From: an uncultured Oscillospiraceae bacterium
Lineage (GTDB): Bacteria; Bacillota; Clostridia; Oscillospirales; Oscillospiraceae
Assembly: GCA_947626385.1 (NCBI GenBank)
Contig: CANQSD010000002.1
Coordinates: 1-50,675, forward strand
Direction: 5' to 3'
Length of the DNA: 50,675 bases
Positions 1 to 8,703 of the stretch are shown piece by piece. A program made the translations under genes and the position numbers. The stretch's first letter is position 1. The number at the start of each line of letters is the position of its first letter. The notes under the pieces are model-generated. The model was not told where the DNA came from, ran no database searches, and worked only from the letters and a program-made list of their open reading frames with translations.

Positions 1-90
1 GCCAAACGCCCCGAAAACGCCGGCAAGACCATCGTGACCCTCCTCCCCGACACCGGCGACCGGTATCTGTCCACACCTCTATTTGAGTGA
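1..90 (+). CDS. cysK: Cysteine synthase (O-acetylserine sulfhydrylase), C-terminal fragment
   Basis: Only the last 29 codons are in the window; the gene starts to the left. The frame ends in DTGDRYLSTPLFE and a TGA stop. The 'DTGxRYLST.LF' ending is the usual C-terminus of the PLP-dependent CysK/CysM family, which makes cysteine from O-acetylserine and sulfide. The catalytic part is not visible, so assignment rests on this terminal motif alone. A structured repeat element starts two bases after the stop codon. CysM or a cystathionine beta-synthase-like paralogue cannot be excluded. Confidence 0.8.
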   Translation, partial: AKRPENAGKTIVTLLPDTGDRYLSTPLFE

Positions 91-92
91 GC

Positions 93-262
93 TGGCTTGA
101 AAGGCCGCTTTGCGGCCTTCCAACGCCAAGGGGAAACGTGAGAAACCCCCGGCGTGAATTCTGCGGAATTCACGCCGGGGGTTTCTGCTGTCACGCTGCG
201 GCCCCTGCGGGGAGGGTTCTCAATCGGGGGTGGTGCGATTTGTCAAAAATGTTCCGGTATCG
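93..262 (+). ncRNA. Structured repeat element, copy A (candidate RNA)
   Basis: First of three related elements (others at 36226-36399 and 49584-49770). Stem 1: TGGC (93-96) pairs with GCCA (125-128) and AAGGCCGC (101-108) with GCGGCCTT (112-119). A conserved linker GGGGAAACGTG follows. Stem 2 is a perfect 20-bp hairpin, 142-161 with 166-185, loop TGCG. TGCTGT (186-191) follows, then a GGCCCC-TGC-GGGG hairpin. The 3' part is diverged from the other copies, with only a weak match to their tail near 237-258. It starts two bases after the cysK stop, on the same strand. The function is unknown; termination or 3'-end processing would fit the position. Confidence 0.5.
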
Positions 263-264
263 CA

Positions 265-812
265 CCCGCCTCCCGTCACGGTTGCCCCTCCCTTTGGGAG
301 GGGGTAGGGGGTGGGTGCGTTTTCAGAGCGGTGGGATAGTCGTCCCCACCCTGGCCGTCGCTTCGCTCGGCCACCCCTCCCGGAGGGAGGGGCTTTGGCA
401 GGTGCGGATTATCCAAACCGCTCTATCATCCCACGCTCGCTACCCCCCTGCCCCCCTCCTACGAGGAGGGGGCGAAAAAGGTTGCGCCGCTATGCGGCGC
501 AATTTTTTATAAAGGCGGCGCGAAGCGCCGCATCCTTATTCCCCCGACCCCTTTTTCGGAAAAAGGGGTGCCGCCGCAGCGGCGGGGTATTCGAGCCCGT
601 GGATCGTCGCTGGGGCTTTCGATGAACGGATTGCAGAACCACCCCGGCGCTTCGCGCCACCCCTCCGTAGGAGGGGCAAAAGAGGTTGCGATAACGGAAC
701 GGTTCGAAAAAACGCACCTACCCCCCGTCTCAGGGCCCCCTCCTCGTAGGAGGGGGGCAGGGGGGCAGCGAGGCCGAAGTCTTCCGACCGCTCCCGACAC
801 CCCGCGCCCCCG
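265..812. repeat. GC-rich mosaic repeat island between cysK and fbp
   Basis: No convincing gene. The stretch is built from short palindromic blocks that recur in other gaps: a CCTCCTACGAGGAGG palindrome near 446-472, then a block from about 481 to 680 containing GCGGCGCAATTTTTTATAAA, paired GGCGCGAAGCGCC and CCCCTTTTTCGGAAAAAGGGG hairpins, and a CCCTCCGTAGGAGGG-type palindrome. The same block is at 9077-9280 and 18663-18870, in part at 31044-31113, and reversed at 49920-50162. Open frames here are stop-poor by GC content and match no family I know. Confidence 0.8.
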
Positions 813-2783
813 TTATCCCACATTCTCCCTGATCCTTCCCGTCCTGTACGCCGCGACCAGGAGCTTGAGGTCCTCGATGAGGGCCCGCTTTTCCTTTCCC
901 TCGTCGGTGTCCTCCACCAGGAGGCGGTGGGGGGCGGTGTAGATGTACTCGCTGGAGGAGGCAATGTCCTCGTCGGCGCTCACGGCCTTTTCGGCGCTCT
1001 CAAAGGGCTGGTGGGTGCGCAATGTCAGGCCCCGGGAGTTGTAGACCAGGGTGTACCCGGCGATGCCCGTCTTCTCGTGGTAGGCCCGGCAGAAGCCGCC
1101 GTCTATCACGATGAGCTTTCCGCCGCCCTTCACCGGGCTTTCGCCCTCCACGGCCCGGACGGGGACGTGGCCGTTGATGATGTGGGTGCCCTCGCCCTCC
1201 AGTCCGAACTCCCGGAGGATCTGATCGGCCGTCTCCGGCCGCGCGATCAGCGTATAATAGGGATTTTTGACCTCCTTATGCGTCTCCTCCTGGGCGATAT
1301 AGAGCCGCTCGAAGGTGGTCATGGCGCTGCGTCCGTAGATGGGGCTCAGCCGTCCGCACCAGAGGTACCAGAGGAAATCCTGCCCCGCGACCCTCTCGGG
1401 ACTGCCCTCCGGGGCGAAGTACCCCTGCCGCGCCCGCCGGTCGCAGTAGTCAAAGAGCGCTCTCCCGGCGTACTCCCGGCCCTCGAAGGTCTCCTTCGCG
1501 AACGCCCCGTCCTCGGTCATGGGCACCGCCCCGTGGTAGAGGAGGTTCCCGTTGGTCACCTTGTAGACCGACCCCACGGAGTAGAGGAATTGCACGTGCT
1601 TCTGCAAAAGCTTGCTGTGCCGGAACCCCCGGACAAGGTCCCGCAAAACCTCCCGCTCGCCGTCGGTGAAGGCCGCGGGGTCTGCCGGGTCCACCGTGGG
1701 GAAATCCCGGTCCAGCAGGGGATAGACCGCCCCGCCGCACCGCACCGTGCCGGCTTGGAAGTCGATTTGGTTAACATAATCTCTGCCCCGCATCTGAAAA
1801 TCCGGGTTCCGGGCGATGACCTCCGCCTCCGCCTTCAGGAGCATGACGGTGACGGCCTTGTGCATCCGCGCCACCCGCCGGAGCTTCTCCTGCGTGGTGG
1901 GCCGCCGCCCGTCCTCCTTGGGCATCCAGCGGCTGACGTCGGAGCCGCCGTAGATCTCCTGAGCCAGGTGGTCCAGCTCCCGGAGGGTGATGCCGTAGCC
2001 GTGCTCCAGGGTGTCCGTGTTGTTGTAGGCAAAGGTGGTCTTCAGCACCGTCAGCACGCACACGGGGCTTCCCGCGGCCGCGCCCATCCAGACCACGTCG
2101 TGGTTGCCCCACTGGATGTCCACGTCGTGGTGCTCGATGAGCCGCTCCAGGATGAGGTCCGGTCGCGGTCCCCGGTCGAAGAGGTCCCCCACGATGTGAA
2201 GCCTGTCCACCGCCAGCCGCTTGATGAGCTCGCAAAAGCGGAGGATATAGGCGTCCGCCCGGTGGTAGGCGATGATGGAATCCACGATCGTTTCGTAGTA
2301 GAGCTTCTTGTTGTGGTCCTCAAAATGGGCGTGGAGAAGCTCGTCCAGCACATAGGCGCAGCTTTGGGGCAGGCATTTGCGCACATGGGCGCGGGTGTGC
2401 TTGGAGGAGACGAACCGGCACAGCGTCATGAGCTCCATGAGCGTCCGCTGATACCAGCTCCTGAGGTCCGTCTGGGCCAGTTTGAGGGCAGGGAGCTTTT
2501 TTTCCGGGTAGTAGATGAGGGTGGCAAGGTCCGCCCGCTCCGAGGCCGGCAGCTCCTCCCCGAACACCGTGTCGATCTTCTCCCGGATGTACCCGGAGGC
2601 GTTGTTAAGGATGTGGATGAACGCCTCGTTCTCCCCGTGAAGGTCGGACATGAAGTGCTCCGTCCCCTTGGGGAGCTTCAGCACCGCCTCGATGCGGATG
2701 ATCTCGCTGGCGGCGGAGGCGATGGTGGGGAAGCGCTGGGCGAGGCTCTGGAGATAGCGAAGCTCCTGACTTGTTTCCGGCAT
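813..2783 (-). CDS. fbp: Fructose-1,6-bisphosphatase class III
   Basis: A 656-residue protein, the usual length for the Firmicutes-type class III FBPase, which hydrolyses fructose 1,6-bisphosphate to fructose 6-phosphate in gluconeogenesis. Metallophosphoesterase motifs are in order: MSDLHGEN (about residues 45-52), VGDLFDRGPRPD, QWGNHDVVW and INGHVPV. These supply the metal ligands. The start at 2783 is chosen because AAAAGGAGCG sits just upstream and MPETSQELRYLQ is a normal N-terminus; an upstream in-frame ATG at 2840 would lie within the promoter. It is divergent from the GH2 gene, with a sigma-A-like promoter at 2814-2842. Confidence 0.96.
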   Translation of the reverse strand: MPETSQELRYLQSLAQRFPTIASAASEIIRIEAVLKLPKGTEHFMSDLHGENEAFIHILNNASGYIREKIDTVFGEELPASERADLATLIYYPEKKLPALKLAQTDLRSWYQRTLMELMTLCRFVSSKHTRAHVRKCLPQSCAYVLDELLHAHFEDHNKKLYYETIVDSIIAYHRADAYILRFCELIKRLAVDRLHIVGDLFDRGPRPDLILERLIEHHDVDIQWGNHDVVWMGAAAGSPVCVLTVLKTTFAYNNTDTLEHGYGITLRELDHLAQEIYGGSDVSRWMPKEDGRRPTTQEKLRRVARMHKAVTVMLLKAEAEVIARNPDFQMRGRDYVNQIDFQAGTVRCGGAVYPLLDRDFPTVDPADPAAFTDGEREVLRDLVRGFRHSKLLQKHVQFLYSVGSVYKVTNGNLLYHGAVPMTEDGAFAKETFEGREYAGRALFDYCDRRARQGYFAPEGSPERVAGQDFLWYLWCGRLSPIYGRSAMTTFERLYIAQEETHKEVKNPYYTLIARPETADQILREFGLEGEGTHIINGHVPVRAVEGESPVKGGGKLIVIDGGFCRAYHEKTGIAGYTLVYNSRGLTLRTHQPFESAEKAVSADEDIASSSEYIYTAPHRLLVEDTDEGKEKRALIEDLKLLVAAYRTGRIRENVG

Positions 2784-2813
2784 ACGATCCGCTCCTTTTT
2801 CTATTTTACAAGT

Positions 2814-2842
2814 ATTATATATGTTTTTTTCCAAAAACACAA
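2814..2842 (-). promoter_or_regulatory. Promoter of fbp
   Basis: On the minus strand, TTGTGT (2837-2842) is 17 bp from a consensus TATAAT (2814-2819). The start codon follows about 30 bases downstream. Confidence 0.6.
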
Positions 2843-2846
2843 CCGC

Positions 2847-2875
2847 TTGACAGCCCCTTTGCGCCGGATTACAAT
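2847..2875 (+). promoter_or_regulatory. Promoter of the GH2 gene
   Basis: Consensus -35 TTGACA (2847-2852), exact 17-bp spacer and -10 TACAAT (2870-2875). It is back to back with the fbp promoter. Confidence 0.7.
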
Positions 2876-2902
2876 GGAGAAAATGGAAAAGGGGGCGCTT
2901 TG

Positions 2903-5209
2903 ATGCAGAGATTCGATTTCAACACCGGCTGGACCTTCCGAAAGGAGGGCGCCGCGCCTGTGCCCGTCCTCCTGCCCCACGACGCCATGCAGACGGAGGT
3001 CCGCCGGCCAGACGGCCCCGGCGGCCCCGGCAACGCCTGGTTTGAGGGCGGCGTCTACCTCTACGAAAAGACCTTCACGGCCCCGGAGAGCTGGCGGCGC
3101 AAGTCCGTGCTCTTCGAGTTTGAGGCCGCCTGCCCCATGGCGGAGGTCTTCTTAAACGGTAAGCGTGTGGGCGGGTGCGCTTACGGGTACAGCCAGTTCC
3201 TCATCCCCGGCGACGGCGTGAGGCCGGGGGAGGAGAACACCCTGCTCGTCCGGGTGGACGGCACGGGTCTTCCCAACTCCCGCTTCTACTCCGGCGCGGG
3301 CCTCCACCGCCCCGTCTTCCTCTGGGTGGGGGAGCGGGAGCACATCGGGCCCTATGACCTGAAGGTCAGGACCCTCTCCCACGACCCCGCCGTCATCGAG
3401 GTCACCGCGGGCCGGTGGGCCCACATCGACATTCTGGACGGCGATACCCCCGTGGCCTCCGGGGAGGGGGAGCGCGTGACCCTTTCCGTCCCCGGCGCGA
3501 AGCTCTGGAGCGACGAGACGCCGTACCTTTACACCTGCCGCGCCGTCCTTAAAAGCGGCGACACCGCCGCCGTCCCCTTCGGCATCCGCGCCCTCGCCTG
3601 GGACAGTACCGGCTTTCGCGTCAACGGCCGGACGGTCAAGCTCCGGGGCGGGTGCGTCCACCACGACAACGGCATCCTGGGCGCGCGCAGCTTCCCGGAG
3701 GCGGAGTGGCGGCGTGTCCGGCGTCTCAAGGCCGCCGGCTTTAACGCCATCCGCTCCACCCACTACCCGGCGTCCAAAAGCATGCTGGACGCCTGCGACG
3801 CCCTGGGCGTCTACGTCATGGACGAGGCGTGGGATATGTGGTACCGCCATAAGACCCCCTTCGACTATGCCGACCGGTTCGGGGAGAACTGGCGGCGGGA
3901 CCTCACGGCCATGGTAGACAAGGACTACGACCACCCCAGCGTGGTGATGTGGTCCATCGGCAACGAGGTCTCCGAGCCGGGGGAGGAGCGGGGCCTTCGG
4001 CTGGCCCGTGCCCTGACGGACGCCCTCCACGAGCTGGACCCTGACCGCCCCGTCACCACCGGGGCCAACTACCCCATCCTCCTGGGCTCCTGGCGGCGCG
4101 CCCACGGCGTGCCCGACCCCTGGGAGGAGTCGCCCGTCACCGACAGCGCCTCCTTCAACGCCCTGATGGCGCGGCAGTTCCACGGGATGCTGGACGTGTC
4201 CGCAAGCGACGAGGCCGACCGGGCCGTCTCGCCCTACCTGGACATCGTGGACATCGCCGGCTACAACTACGCCTCCCCCCGCTACGCCCCGGACGGGGCG
4301 CTCCACCCCGGCCGGGTCATCGTGGGGAGCGAGACCTTCCCCTGGATGCTGGCGGAGAATTGGGCGGCGGTGGAGAAGTATCCCTACCTCATCGGGGACT
4401 TCATGTGGACGGCCTGGGACTACCTGGGCGAGACGGGCCTGGCGGCCTGGAGCGATTCCCCGGACGCCATGGCCTTCGCCAAGCCCTACCCCTGGCTCCT
4501 GGCGGACTCCGGGGCCTTCGACATCCTGGGCGACGACAACGCCGAGGGCGGCCTTGCCATGACGGTCTGGGGCGTTCGCGAGACGCCCTACATCGCCTCC
4601 ACGCCTCCGAGGCCCGCAAATACCCCTCTCTATAAGGGCCCCTGGCGGGGGTCGGAGGGGGTTCCGACGTGGTCCTGGCGGGGGTCGGAGGGGGTTCCGA
4701 CAAGGGTCGAAGTATGCTCCCGGGCCCCTCGGATCGCCCTATATTTGAACGGTGAGCCCATTGGCGCCGCCCCCACCAAAAACTGCGCGGCCGCCTTCGA
4801 CCTCCCCTATACCCCCGGCACCCTCCGGGCCGTGGCGGAGGACGGGGCGGGCAATCCAATCGCCGAATCGTCCATCACCTCCGCTGCCGGTAAGCTCCAC
4901 ATCGCCCTGCGCCCGGAGAGCGAGGCCGTGGCGGGAAAGCTCCAATTCATCCGTGTGGACATGGTGGGCGAAAACGGCGTCACAGAGGCCGGCGCGGACC
5001 GTCTCCTGCGCGTCACCGTCACCGGCGGGACGCTCCTGGCCTTCGGCAGCGCCGCCCCAAGAACTTCCTCAAATTTCCTCTCCGGGACCTACGAGACTTA
5101 CCGCGGCAAGGCCCTCGCGGCGGTGATCCCCGATGGGGGAGAGATGACTCTTCGCGTCCAGGGCGAGGGCCTGGAGGCGGCGGAGCTGCGTGTGAGGTGC
5201 CGGATATGA
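2903..5209 (+). CDS. Glycoside hydrolase family 2 (beta-galactosidase/beta-glucuronidase-like)
   Basis: A 768-residue cytoplasmic-type enzyme with no signal peptide. It has the GH2 layout: a jelly-roll sugar-binding domain (about 1-150), an Ig-like domain, a TIM barrel (about 245-545) and C-terminal beta domains. The acid/base Glu is E355 in WSIGNEVSE and the likely nucleophile is E477 in GSETFPW. The start at 2903 has an upstream GGAAAAGGGGG and a consensus promoter. After the barrel, two in-frame copies of a 28-bp sequence encode a duplicated WRGSEGVPT. The exact substrate cannot be read from sequence; a beta-galactosidase is the most likely of the beta-glycosidases. Confidence 0.9.
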   Translation: MQRFDFNTGWTFRKEGAAPVPVLLPHDAMQTEVRRPDGPGGPGNAWFEGGVYLYEKTFTAPESWRRKSVLFEFEAACPMAEVFLNGKRVGGCAYGYSQFLIPGDGVRPGEENTLLVRVDGTGLPNSRFYSGAGLHRPVFLWVGEREHIGPYDLKVRTLSHDPAVIEVTAGRWAHIDILDGDTPVASGEGERVTLSVPGAKLWSDETPYLYTCRAVLKSGDTAAVPFGIRALAWDSTGFRVNGRTVKLRGGCVHHDNGILGARSFPEAEWRRVRRLKAAGFNAIRSTHYPASKSMLDACDALGVYVMDEAWDMWYRHKTPFDYADRFGENWRRDLTAMVDKDYDHPSVVMWSIGNEVSEPGEERGLRLARALTDALHELDPDRPVTTGANYPILLGSWRRAHGVPDPWEESPVTDSASFNALMARQFHGMLDVSASDEADRAVSPYLDIVDIAGYNYASPRYAPDGALHPGRVIVGSETFPWMLAENWAAVEKYPYLIGDFMWTAWDYLGETGLAAWSDSPDAMAFAKPYPWLLADSGAFDILGDDNAEGGLAMTVWGVRETPYIASTPPRPANTPLYKGPWRGSEGVPTWSWRGSEGVPTRVEVCSRAPRIALYLNGEPIGAAPTKNCAAAFDLPYTPGTLRAVAEDGAGNPIAESSITSAAGKLHIALRPESEAVAGKLQFIRVDMVGENGVTEAGADRLLRVTVTGGTLLAFGSAAPRTSSNFLSGTYETYRGKALAAVIPDGGEMTLRVQGEGLEAAELRVRCRI
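4641..4701 (+). repeat. In-frame tandem repeat within the GH2 gene
   Basis: Two identical 28-bp copies (4641-4668 and 4674-4701) begin 33 bp apart, so the frame is kept and WRGSEGVPT is encoded twice. The region corresponds to a loop in which GH2 proteins often have two similar Trp-containing segments. Confidence 0.8.
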
Positions 5210-5231
5210 CAAAACTGTAACCAAAAATGGA

Positions 5232-5260
5232 TTCCAATTGTAAAATATTTCTGCTATACT
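5232..5260 (+). promoter_or_regulatory. Putative promoter of the ABC permease operon
   Basis: TTCCAA (5232-5237), 17-bp spacer, TATACT (5255-5260), ahead of the GTG start at 5286. The -35 is weak. The AT-rich stretch contrasts with the surrounding GC-rich DNA. Confidence 0.5.
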
Positions 5261-5285
5261 GTACGCACAGAGAGGGGGGCACGGC

Positions 5286-8024
5286 GTGAACGGAGAGCTT
5301 TTTGGATTGGCCGTCCAAGGCCTGAGGCGGAAAAAGCGCAGCAGCCTGCTGCTGTTTCTGGTGCTGTTTTTGTCCTTCACCTTCGCCATCGTATCGCTGA
5401 ACGTGACGGGGAGCATCCGGGCCACCAACGAGGAGTACCTGCGGGAAACCTACGGCGATTGGTACGCCGCCATCCCCGCTGGCATAGACGGTGACGAGGA
5501 TTGGCTGCGGGAGCGGGATTGGCTGGACGGGCTGGGCGTCTGCCGGAGCTTCGGGGAGATCGCCGCCGTTGCCGGCGGGAGCCGGAGCATCGGTACCATG
5601 GACGGGGCGTTCCTGGAGATGGGGCGGATCGGCCTCCGGGCGGGCCGGTTCCCGGAGAAGGCCGGGGAAATCGCCATGGAGGCCGACCTGCTCAGCGCCC
5701 TGGGATACGACTACACCCTGGGACAGGAGCTGACCTTTACCGTCTCCGTCCCCGCCGTCGGGTACATGACGCGGACCGGGGTGAGCGGGACGGAGGCCGT
5801 GGACTTCTCCGTCCCGGCGGAGCGGACCTATACGCTGGTGGGAGTCCTGCGGGAGTATTCCGACCTGTGGGTGCGCGACCGCAACGCCGGCGGCCTGCCC
5901 CTGAACAGCGCCATGATCCTCCCGGAGGACGCACAGGCCCTGCGCCAGGCGGCGCGGGAAAGCTTCCCGGAGCTTCTGAAGGAGGAGGCGGAGACGGGCT
6001 TGAGCGCGCTGGAGCTGAAGCCCACTGTGCCCCAATACCACCTGACGGTCCTGCCCGGCGCGGAGGAGCGGGCGCGGCAGGAGCTGACCGCCTATCTGTC
6101 CGGCGAGCGGGGGACCGCCGCCGCTGACCGCACCCCCTGTGTTAACTCGCCGGTCTACGGCGGCGGGGAGGAGCCGGGGCGGACCGGCGACACCTTTTAC
6201 GCCGGGGTGATCCTGGCCATGACGGTGCTGGCGGTGATCTGCATCTATGCCGTCCGGCTCCGGGACGAGGCCCGGCAGCTTGCCATTTTCCGCTCCATCG
6301 GTATCACCAAAGGGCAGCTGTGCCTGATGCTGCTGTATGAGACGCTGTGCCTGGGCGTGCCCGCCCTTGTGTTGGGGGCAGCCGGAGGGCTGGCGGGTAC
6401 GTGGCTGGTGCTTCGGCTGGCGGTTGTCTCCGGCTCGGCCCCCATCCGGGTGGCGTTTCCGGCGGGACCTCTGGCCGCGGCGGCGGGGCTGTGGCTGCTG
6501 GGCGTTGCCGCGGCGCGGCTGGCGGTGTTTTTGGCGGCCTTGCGGACGCCCCTCACCGGGCGGCTCGCCATGGGCCGAAAGCAGGCCCGGCGGAACCGCC
6601 TTTTGCGGCAGGGCCTGACCGTCGTTCTGACCGCCCTTTTGGGCGCGGCGGTGATCTTTACCGCGCTGGAAGCCCTCGCCCCGCGCTCTATGATGGATAC
6701 CTGGGACAGCTACCCGGACTACACGGTATCCGGCGGCCCTGAGACGATACGGGAAGCCGGCTTCAGGGAGGAGCTGGAGCGGGCCGCCGGCACCGTTCGG
6801 CAGATCCCCGGCGTGAAGGCTGCCTGGGTGTACGAAGAGCTTGAGATGGAGCTGACCTTTGACGGCATGGAGGATGTGGAGCTCGCCAACGACTATCGGG
6901 ACGGGAAAAAGGGCATGGTCTGGAGCTTTACGCATCCGAAGGAATCGACGGTGATCCATCTCCTTGTGATCCGCCGGGGAGACTGGACGGGCACCGTCGA
7001 CCTTGAGGCCGCCGGTGTGGATAAGGACCGCTTTGACGCGGGGGAAGCGGTGCTGGTCAGCTTCCCCGTGACGCAAGGTCGAGACGGATTCCTTGTGAGC
7101 GCGAGGCAGACCGCCAAGACATACAGGACCTGCGGCATTTCGGCGGGGGATACGATCCATGTGGCTCTGGCCCGCGCCGGCGTGGAGGCCGACGCGGAGG
7201 TGGGCGGTATCCAAATGATGACGCCGTCCATGCCCAACAGGATGCTGTCGTCCATGGTCTCCCCCTACACCGTCATCTGCTCCGAGGCGTTCCTTGAGAA
7301 GCTGGAGGATCAGCTGGCGCCCGGAGAGACGTTTGCCCAATATTACCGGGCCGACGATGCCAACGGCGTCTATTACGGCAGTGACGGGCCCTATGGCTAT
7401 GAGCGGATCTATGTGGACGCGGACCGGAACGCGGACCATCTCTCCACCGACGCTGCGCTGGCGGGGCTTTGCGTCCGGGAGGGCTTCCGCCTCTCCAACG
7501 ACCGGGAGGAATACCACGCCCATGTCCAGGAGTATCTGCAAAGGCTGATCCTGCTGTTCACCGGCGGCGGCTGCGCCGTGCTGGTGCTGCTGCTGATTTT
7601 GTGGAATTCCCTGGCTATGGAGGCGGAGGAGCGGCGGCACGACTGCGGCGTATTGCAGGCCATCGGCCTGTCCCGGCGGCAGCTGAGCCTGCAGCTGACG
7701 GGGACCGCGCTGGGCCGGGGGCTTCTGGCGGTGGCGCTGGGGTGGCTCGGCTGGCTGGGCGCGGCGGCGTACAGCGCGGCCTCCAGGCACGCCAAGCTCC
7801 TTCTTCAGTACGCGGACGCGCCGGAGGACCGGCCCAACGGCGTGCCGTCCGTGTGGGAGCTGTTCCGGGAGGATGTGCTCGGGGCGCTGACCATCTACGG
7901 CCGCCCCGCCATGATCGCGCTGTTGACCGGGGTCATCCTGGCGGCGGTGCTGGCGCTTTCCTGGTTTGCCCAGCGGCGGCTGTTCCGGGACGATCTGATG
8001 GAAAAGCTGAGAGACGAACACTGA
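5286..8024 (+). CDS. FtsX-like ABC transporter permease
   Basis: A 912-residue integral membrane protein. An N-terminal membrane segment lies at about 19-40. A large extracytoplasmic region (about 45-300) follows, then three membrane segments (about 305-410), a further one near 440-460, a second extracytoplasmic region and a C-terminal three-segment FtsX domain (about 750-900). Two FtsX domains in one chain are typical of MacB/LolC-like and peptide-sensing permeases (type VII ABC superfamily). Translation starts at GTG 5286 behind GAGGGGGG. The ATPase gene follows 13 bases after the stop, so the two form one transporter. The substrate is unknown; antimicrobial peptide or lipoprotein handling are possible roles. 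Confidence 0.9.
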   Translation: MNGELFGLAVQGLRRKKRSSLLLFLVLFLSFTFAIVSLNVTGSIRATNEEYLRETYGDWYAAIPAGIDGDEDWLRERDWLDGLGVCRSFGEIAAVAGGSRSIGTMDGAFLEMGRIGLRAGRFPEKAGEIAMEADLLSALGYDYTLGQELTFTVSVPAVGYMTRTGVSGTEAVDFSVPAERTYTLVGVLREYSDLWVRDRNAGGLPLNSAMILPEDAQALRQAARESFPELLKEEAETGLSALELKPTVPQYHLTVLPGAEERARQELTAYLSGERGTAAADRTPCVNSPVYGGGEEPGRTGDTFYAGVILAMTVLAVICIYAVRLRDEARQLAIFRSIGITKGQLCLMLLYETLCLGVPALVLGAAGGLAGTWLVLRLAVVSGSAPIRVAFPAGPLAAAAGLWLLGVAAARLAVFLAALRTPLTGRLAMGRKQARRNRLLRQGLTVVLTALLGAAVIFTALEALAPRSMMDTWDSYPDYTVSGGPETIREAGFREELERAAGTVRQIPGVKAAWVYEELEMELTFDGMEDVELANDYRDGKKGMVWSFTHPKESTVIHLLVIRRGDWTGTVDLEAAGVDKDRFDAGEAVLVSFPVTQGRDGFLVSARQTAKTYRTCGISAGDTIHVALARAGVEADAEVGGIQMMTPSMPNRMLSSMVSPYTVICSEAFLEKLEDQLAPGETFAQYYRADDANGVYYGSDGPYGYERIYVDADRNADHLSTDAALAGLCVREGFRLSNDREEYHAHVQEYLQRLILLFTGGGCAVLVLLLILWNSLAMEAEERRHDCGVLQAIGLSRRQLSLQLTGTALGRGLLAVALGWLGWLGAAAYSAASRHAKLLLQYADAPEDRPNGVPSVWELFREDVLGALTIYGRPAMIALLTGVILAAVLALSWFAQRRLFRDDLMEKLRDEH

Positions 8025-8037
8025 GGAGGGCCTAACT

Positions 8038-8703
8038 ATGGAGATTATTTTGTCGGCAAAGGACATCTATAAGACCTACAAAACCGCCTCCGGGGAGGTC
8101 CACGCCCTCAACGGAGTGAGCGCCGATTTTGAAAAGGGGCTGTTCTACGCTGTCATCGGGCGCAGCGGGTCGGGTAAGTCCACCCTGCTTCACATCCTCA
8201 GCGGCCTGGACCGGCCCACCGGCGGTTCCGTCACCGTGGCGGGGACCGACCTCAGCTCCTACTCCGACGGGAGGATGGCTGTTTTCCGCCGGCGGCACAT
8301 GGGCTTCGTGTTCCAGCAGTTCAACCTGCTGGACGACTACAACGTGCTCGCCAACATCACCATGCCGCTGAAGCTGGACGGGCGGAAGGCCGACCCACAG
8401 TTTTTGAAGGAGGTGACGGAGCTGCTGGGGCTGGCGGATAAGCTGAAAAAGTACCCCTCGGAGCTGTCCGGCGGGGAACAGCAGCGGTGCGCCATTGCCC
8501 GGTCGGTGCTGGCCAAGCCCCAACTGATCTTTGCTGACGAGCCCACCGGCAACCTGGACAAGCGGGTGGGGGAGGAGACCGTGGCCCTCCTCCGGGAGTC
8601 CGCCCGGCGGTTCGGCCAGACGCTGATCGTGGTGACCCACGATTCGGACATCGCCCGGCGGGCGGACCACGTCATCCACATCGAGGACGGAAGGGTCGTC
8701 TGA
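8038..8703 (+). CDS. ABC transporter ATP-binding protein (LolD/MacB type)
   Basis: A 221-residue ATPase with Walker A GRSGSGKST (41-49), Q-loop VFQQFNLLDDY, signature LSGGEQQR, Walker B LIFADEPTGNLD and H-loop VVTHD. This set is diagnostic of the MacB/LolD/FtsE-type ATPases that partner FtsX-like permeases. It is translated from ATG with a GAGGAGG site seven bases upstream, directly after the permease gene. The motif set is complete, so it should be active. A repeat island follows the stop codon. Confidence 0.95.
   Translation: MEIILSAKDIYKTYKTASGEVHALNGVSADFEKGLFYAVIGRSGSGKSTLLHILSGLDRPTGGSVTVAGTDLSSYSDGRMAVFRRRHMGFVFQQFNLLDDYNVLANITMPLKLDGRKADPQFLKEVTELLGLADKLKKYPSELSGGEQQRCAIARSVLAKPQLIFADEPTGNLDKRVGEETVALLRESARRFGQTLIVVTHDSDIARRADHVIHIEDGRVV

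Noticed and set aside
93..262. Retron or CRISPR-like reading of the variable-stem element
   Set aside because: No reverse transcriptase, cas gene or regular repeat-spacer spacing is in the window, and copies are tens of kilobases apart.
87..800. Several open frames in the first repeat island
   Set aside because: They translate palindromic repeats, and the same peptides recur in other islands in different frames and strands.
927..2903. Plus-strand frame across fbp
   Set aside because: It mirrors the fbp coding sequence; no ribosome-binding site or known domain.
5019..8066. Long minus-strand open frame opposite the FtsX permease
   Set aside because: Antisense of a well-supported gene, with low-complexity Arg/Pro/Gly/Gln-rich translation and no start signal.
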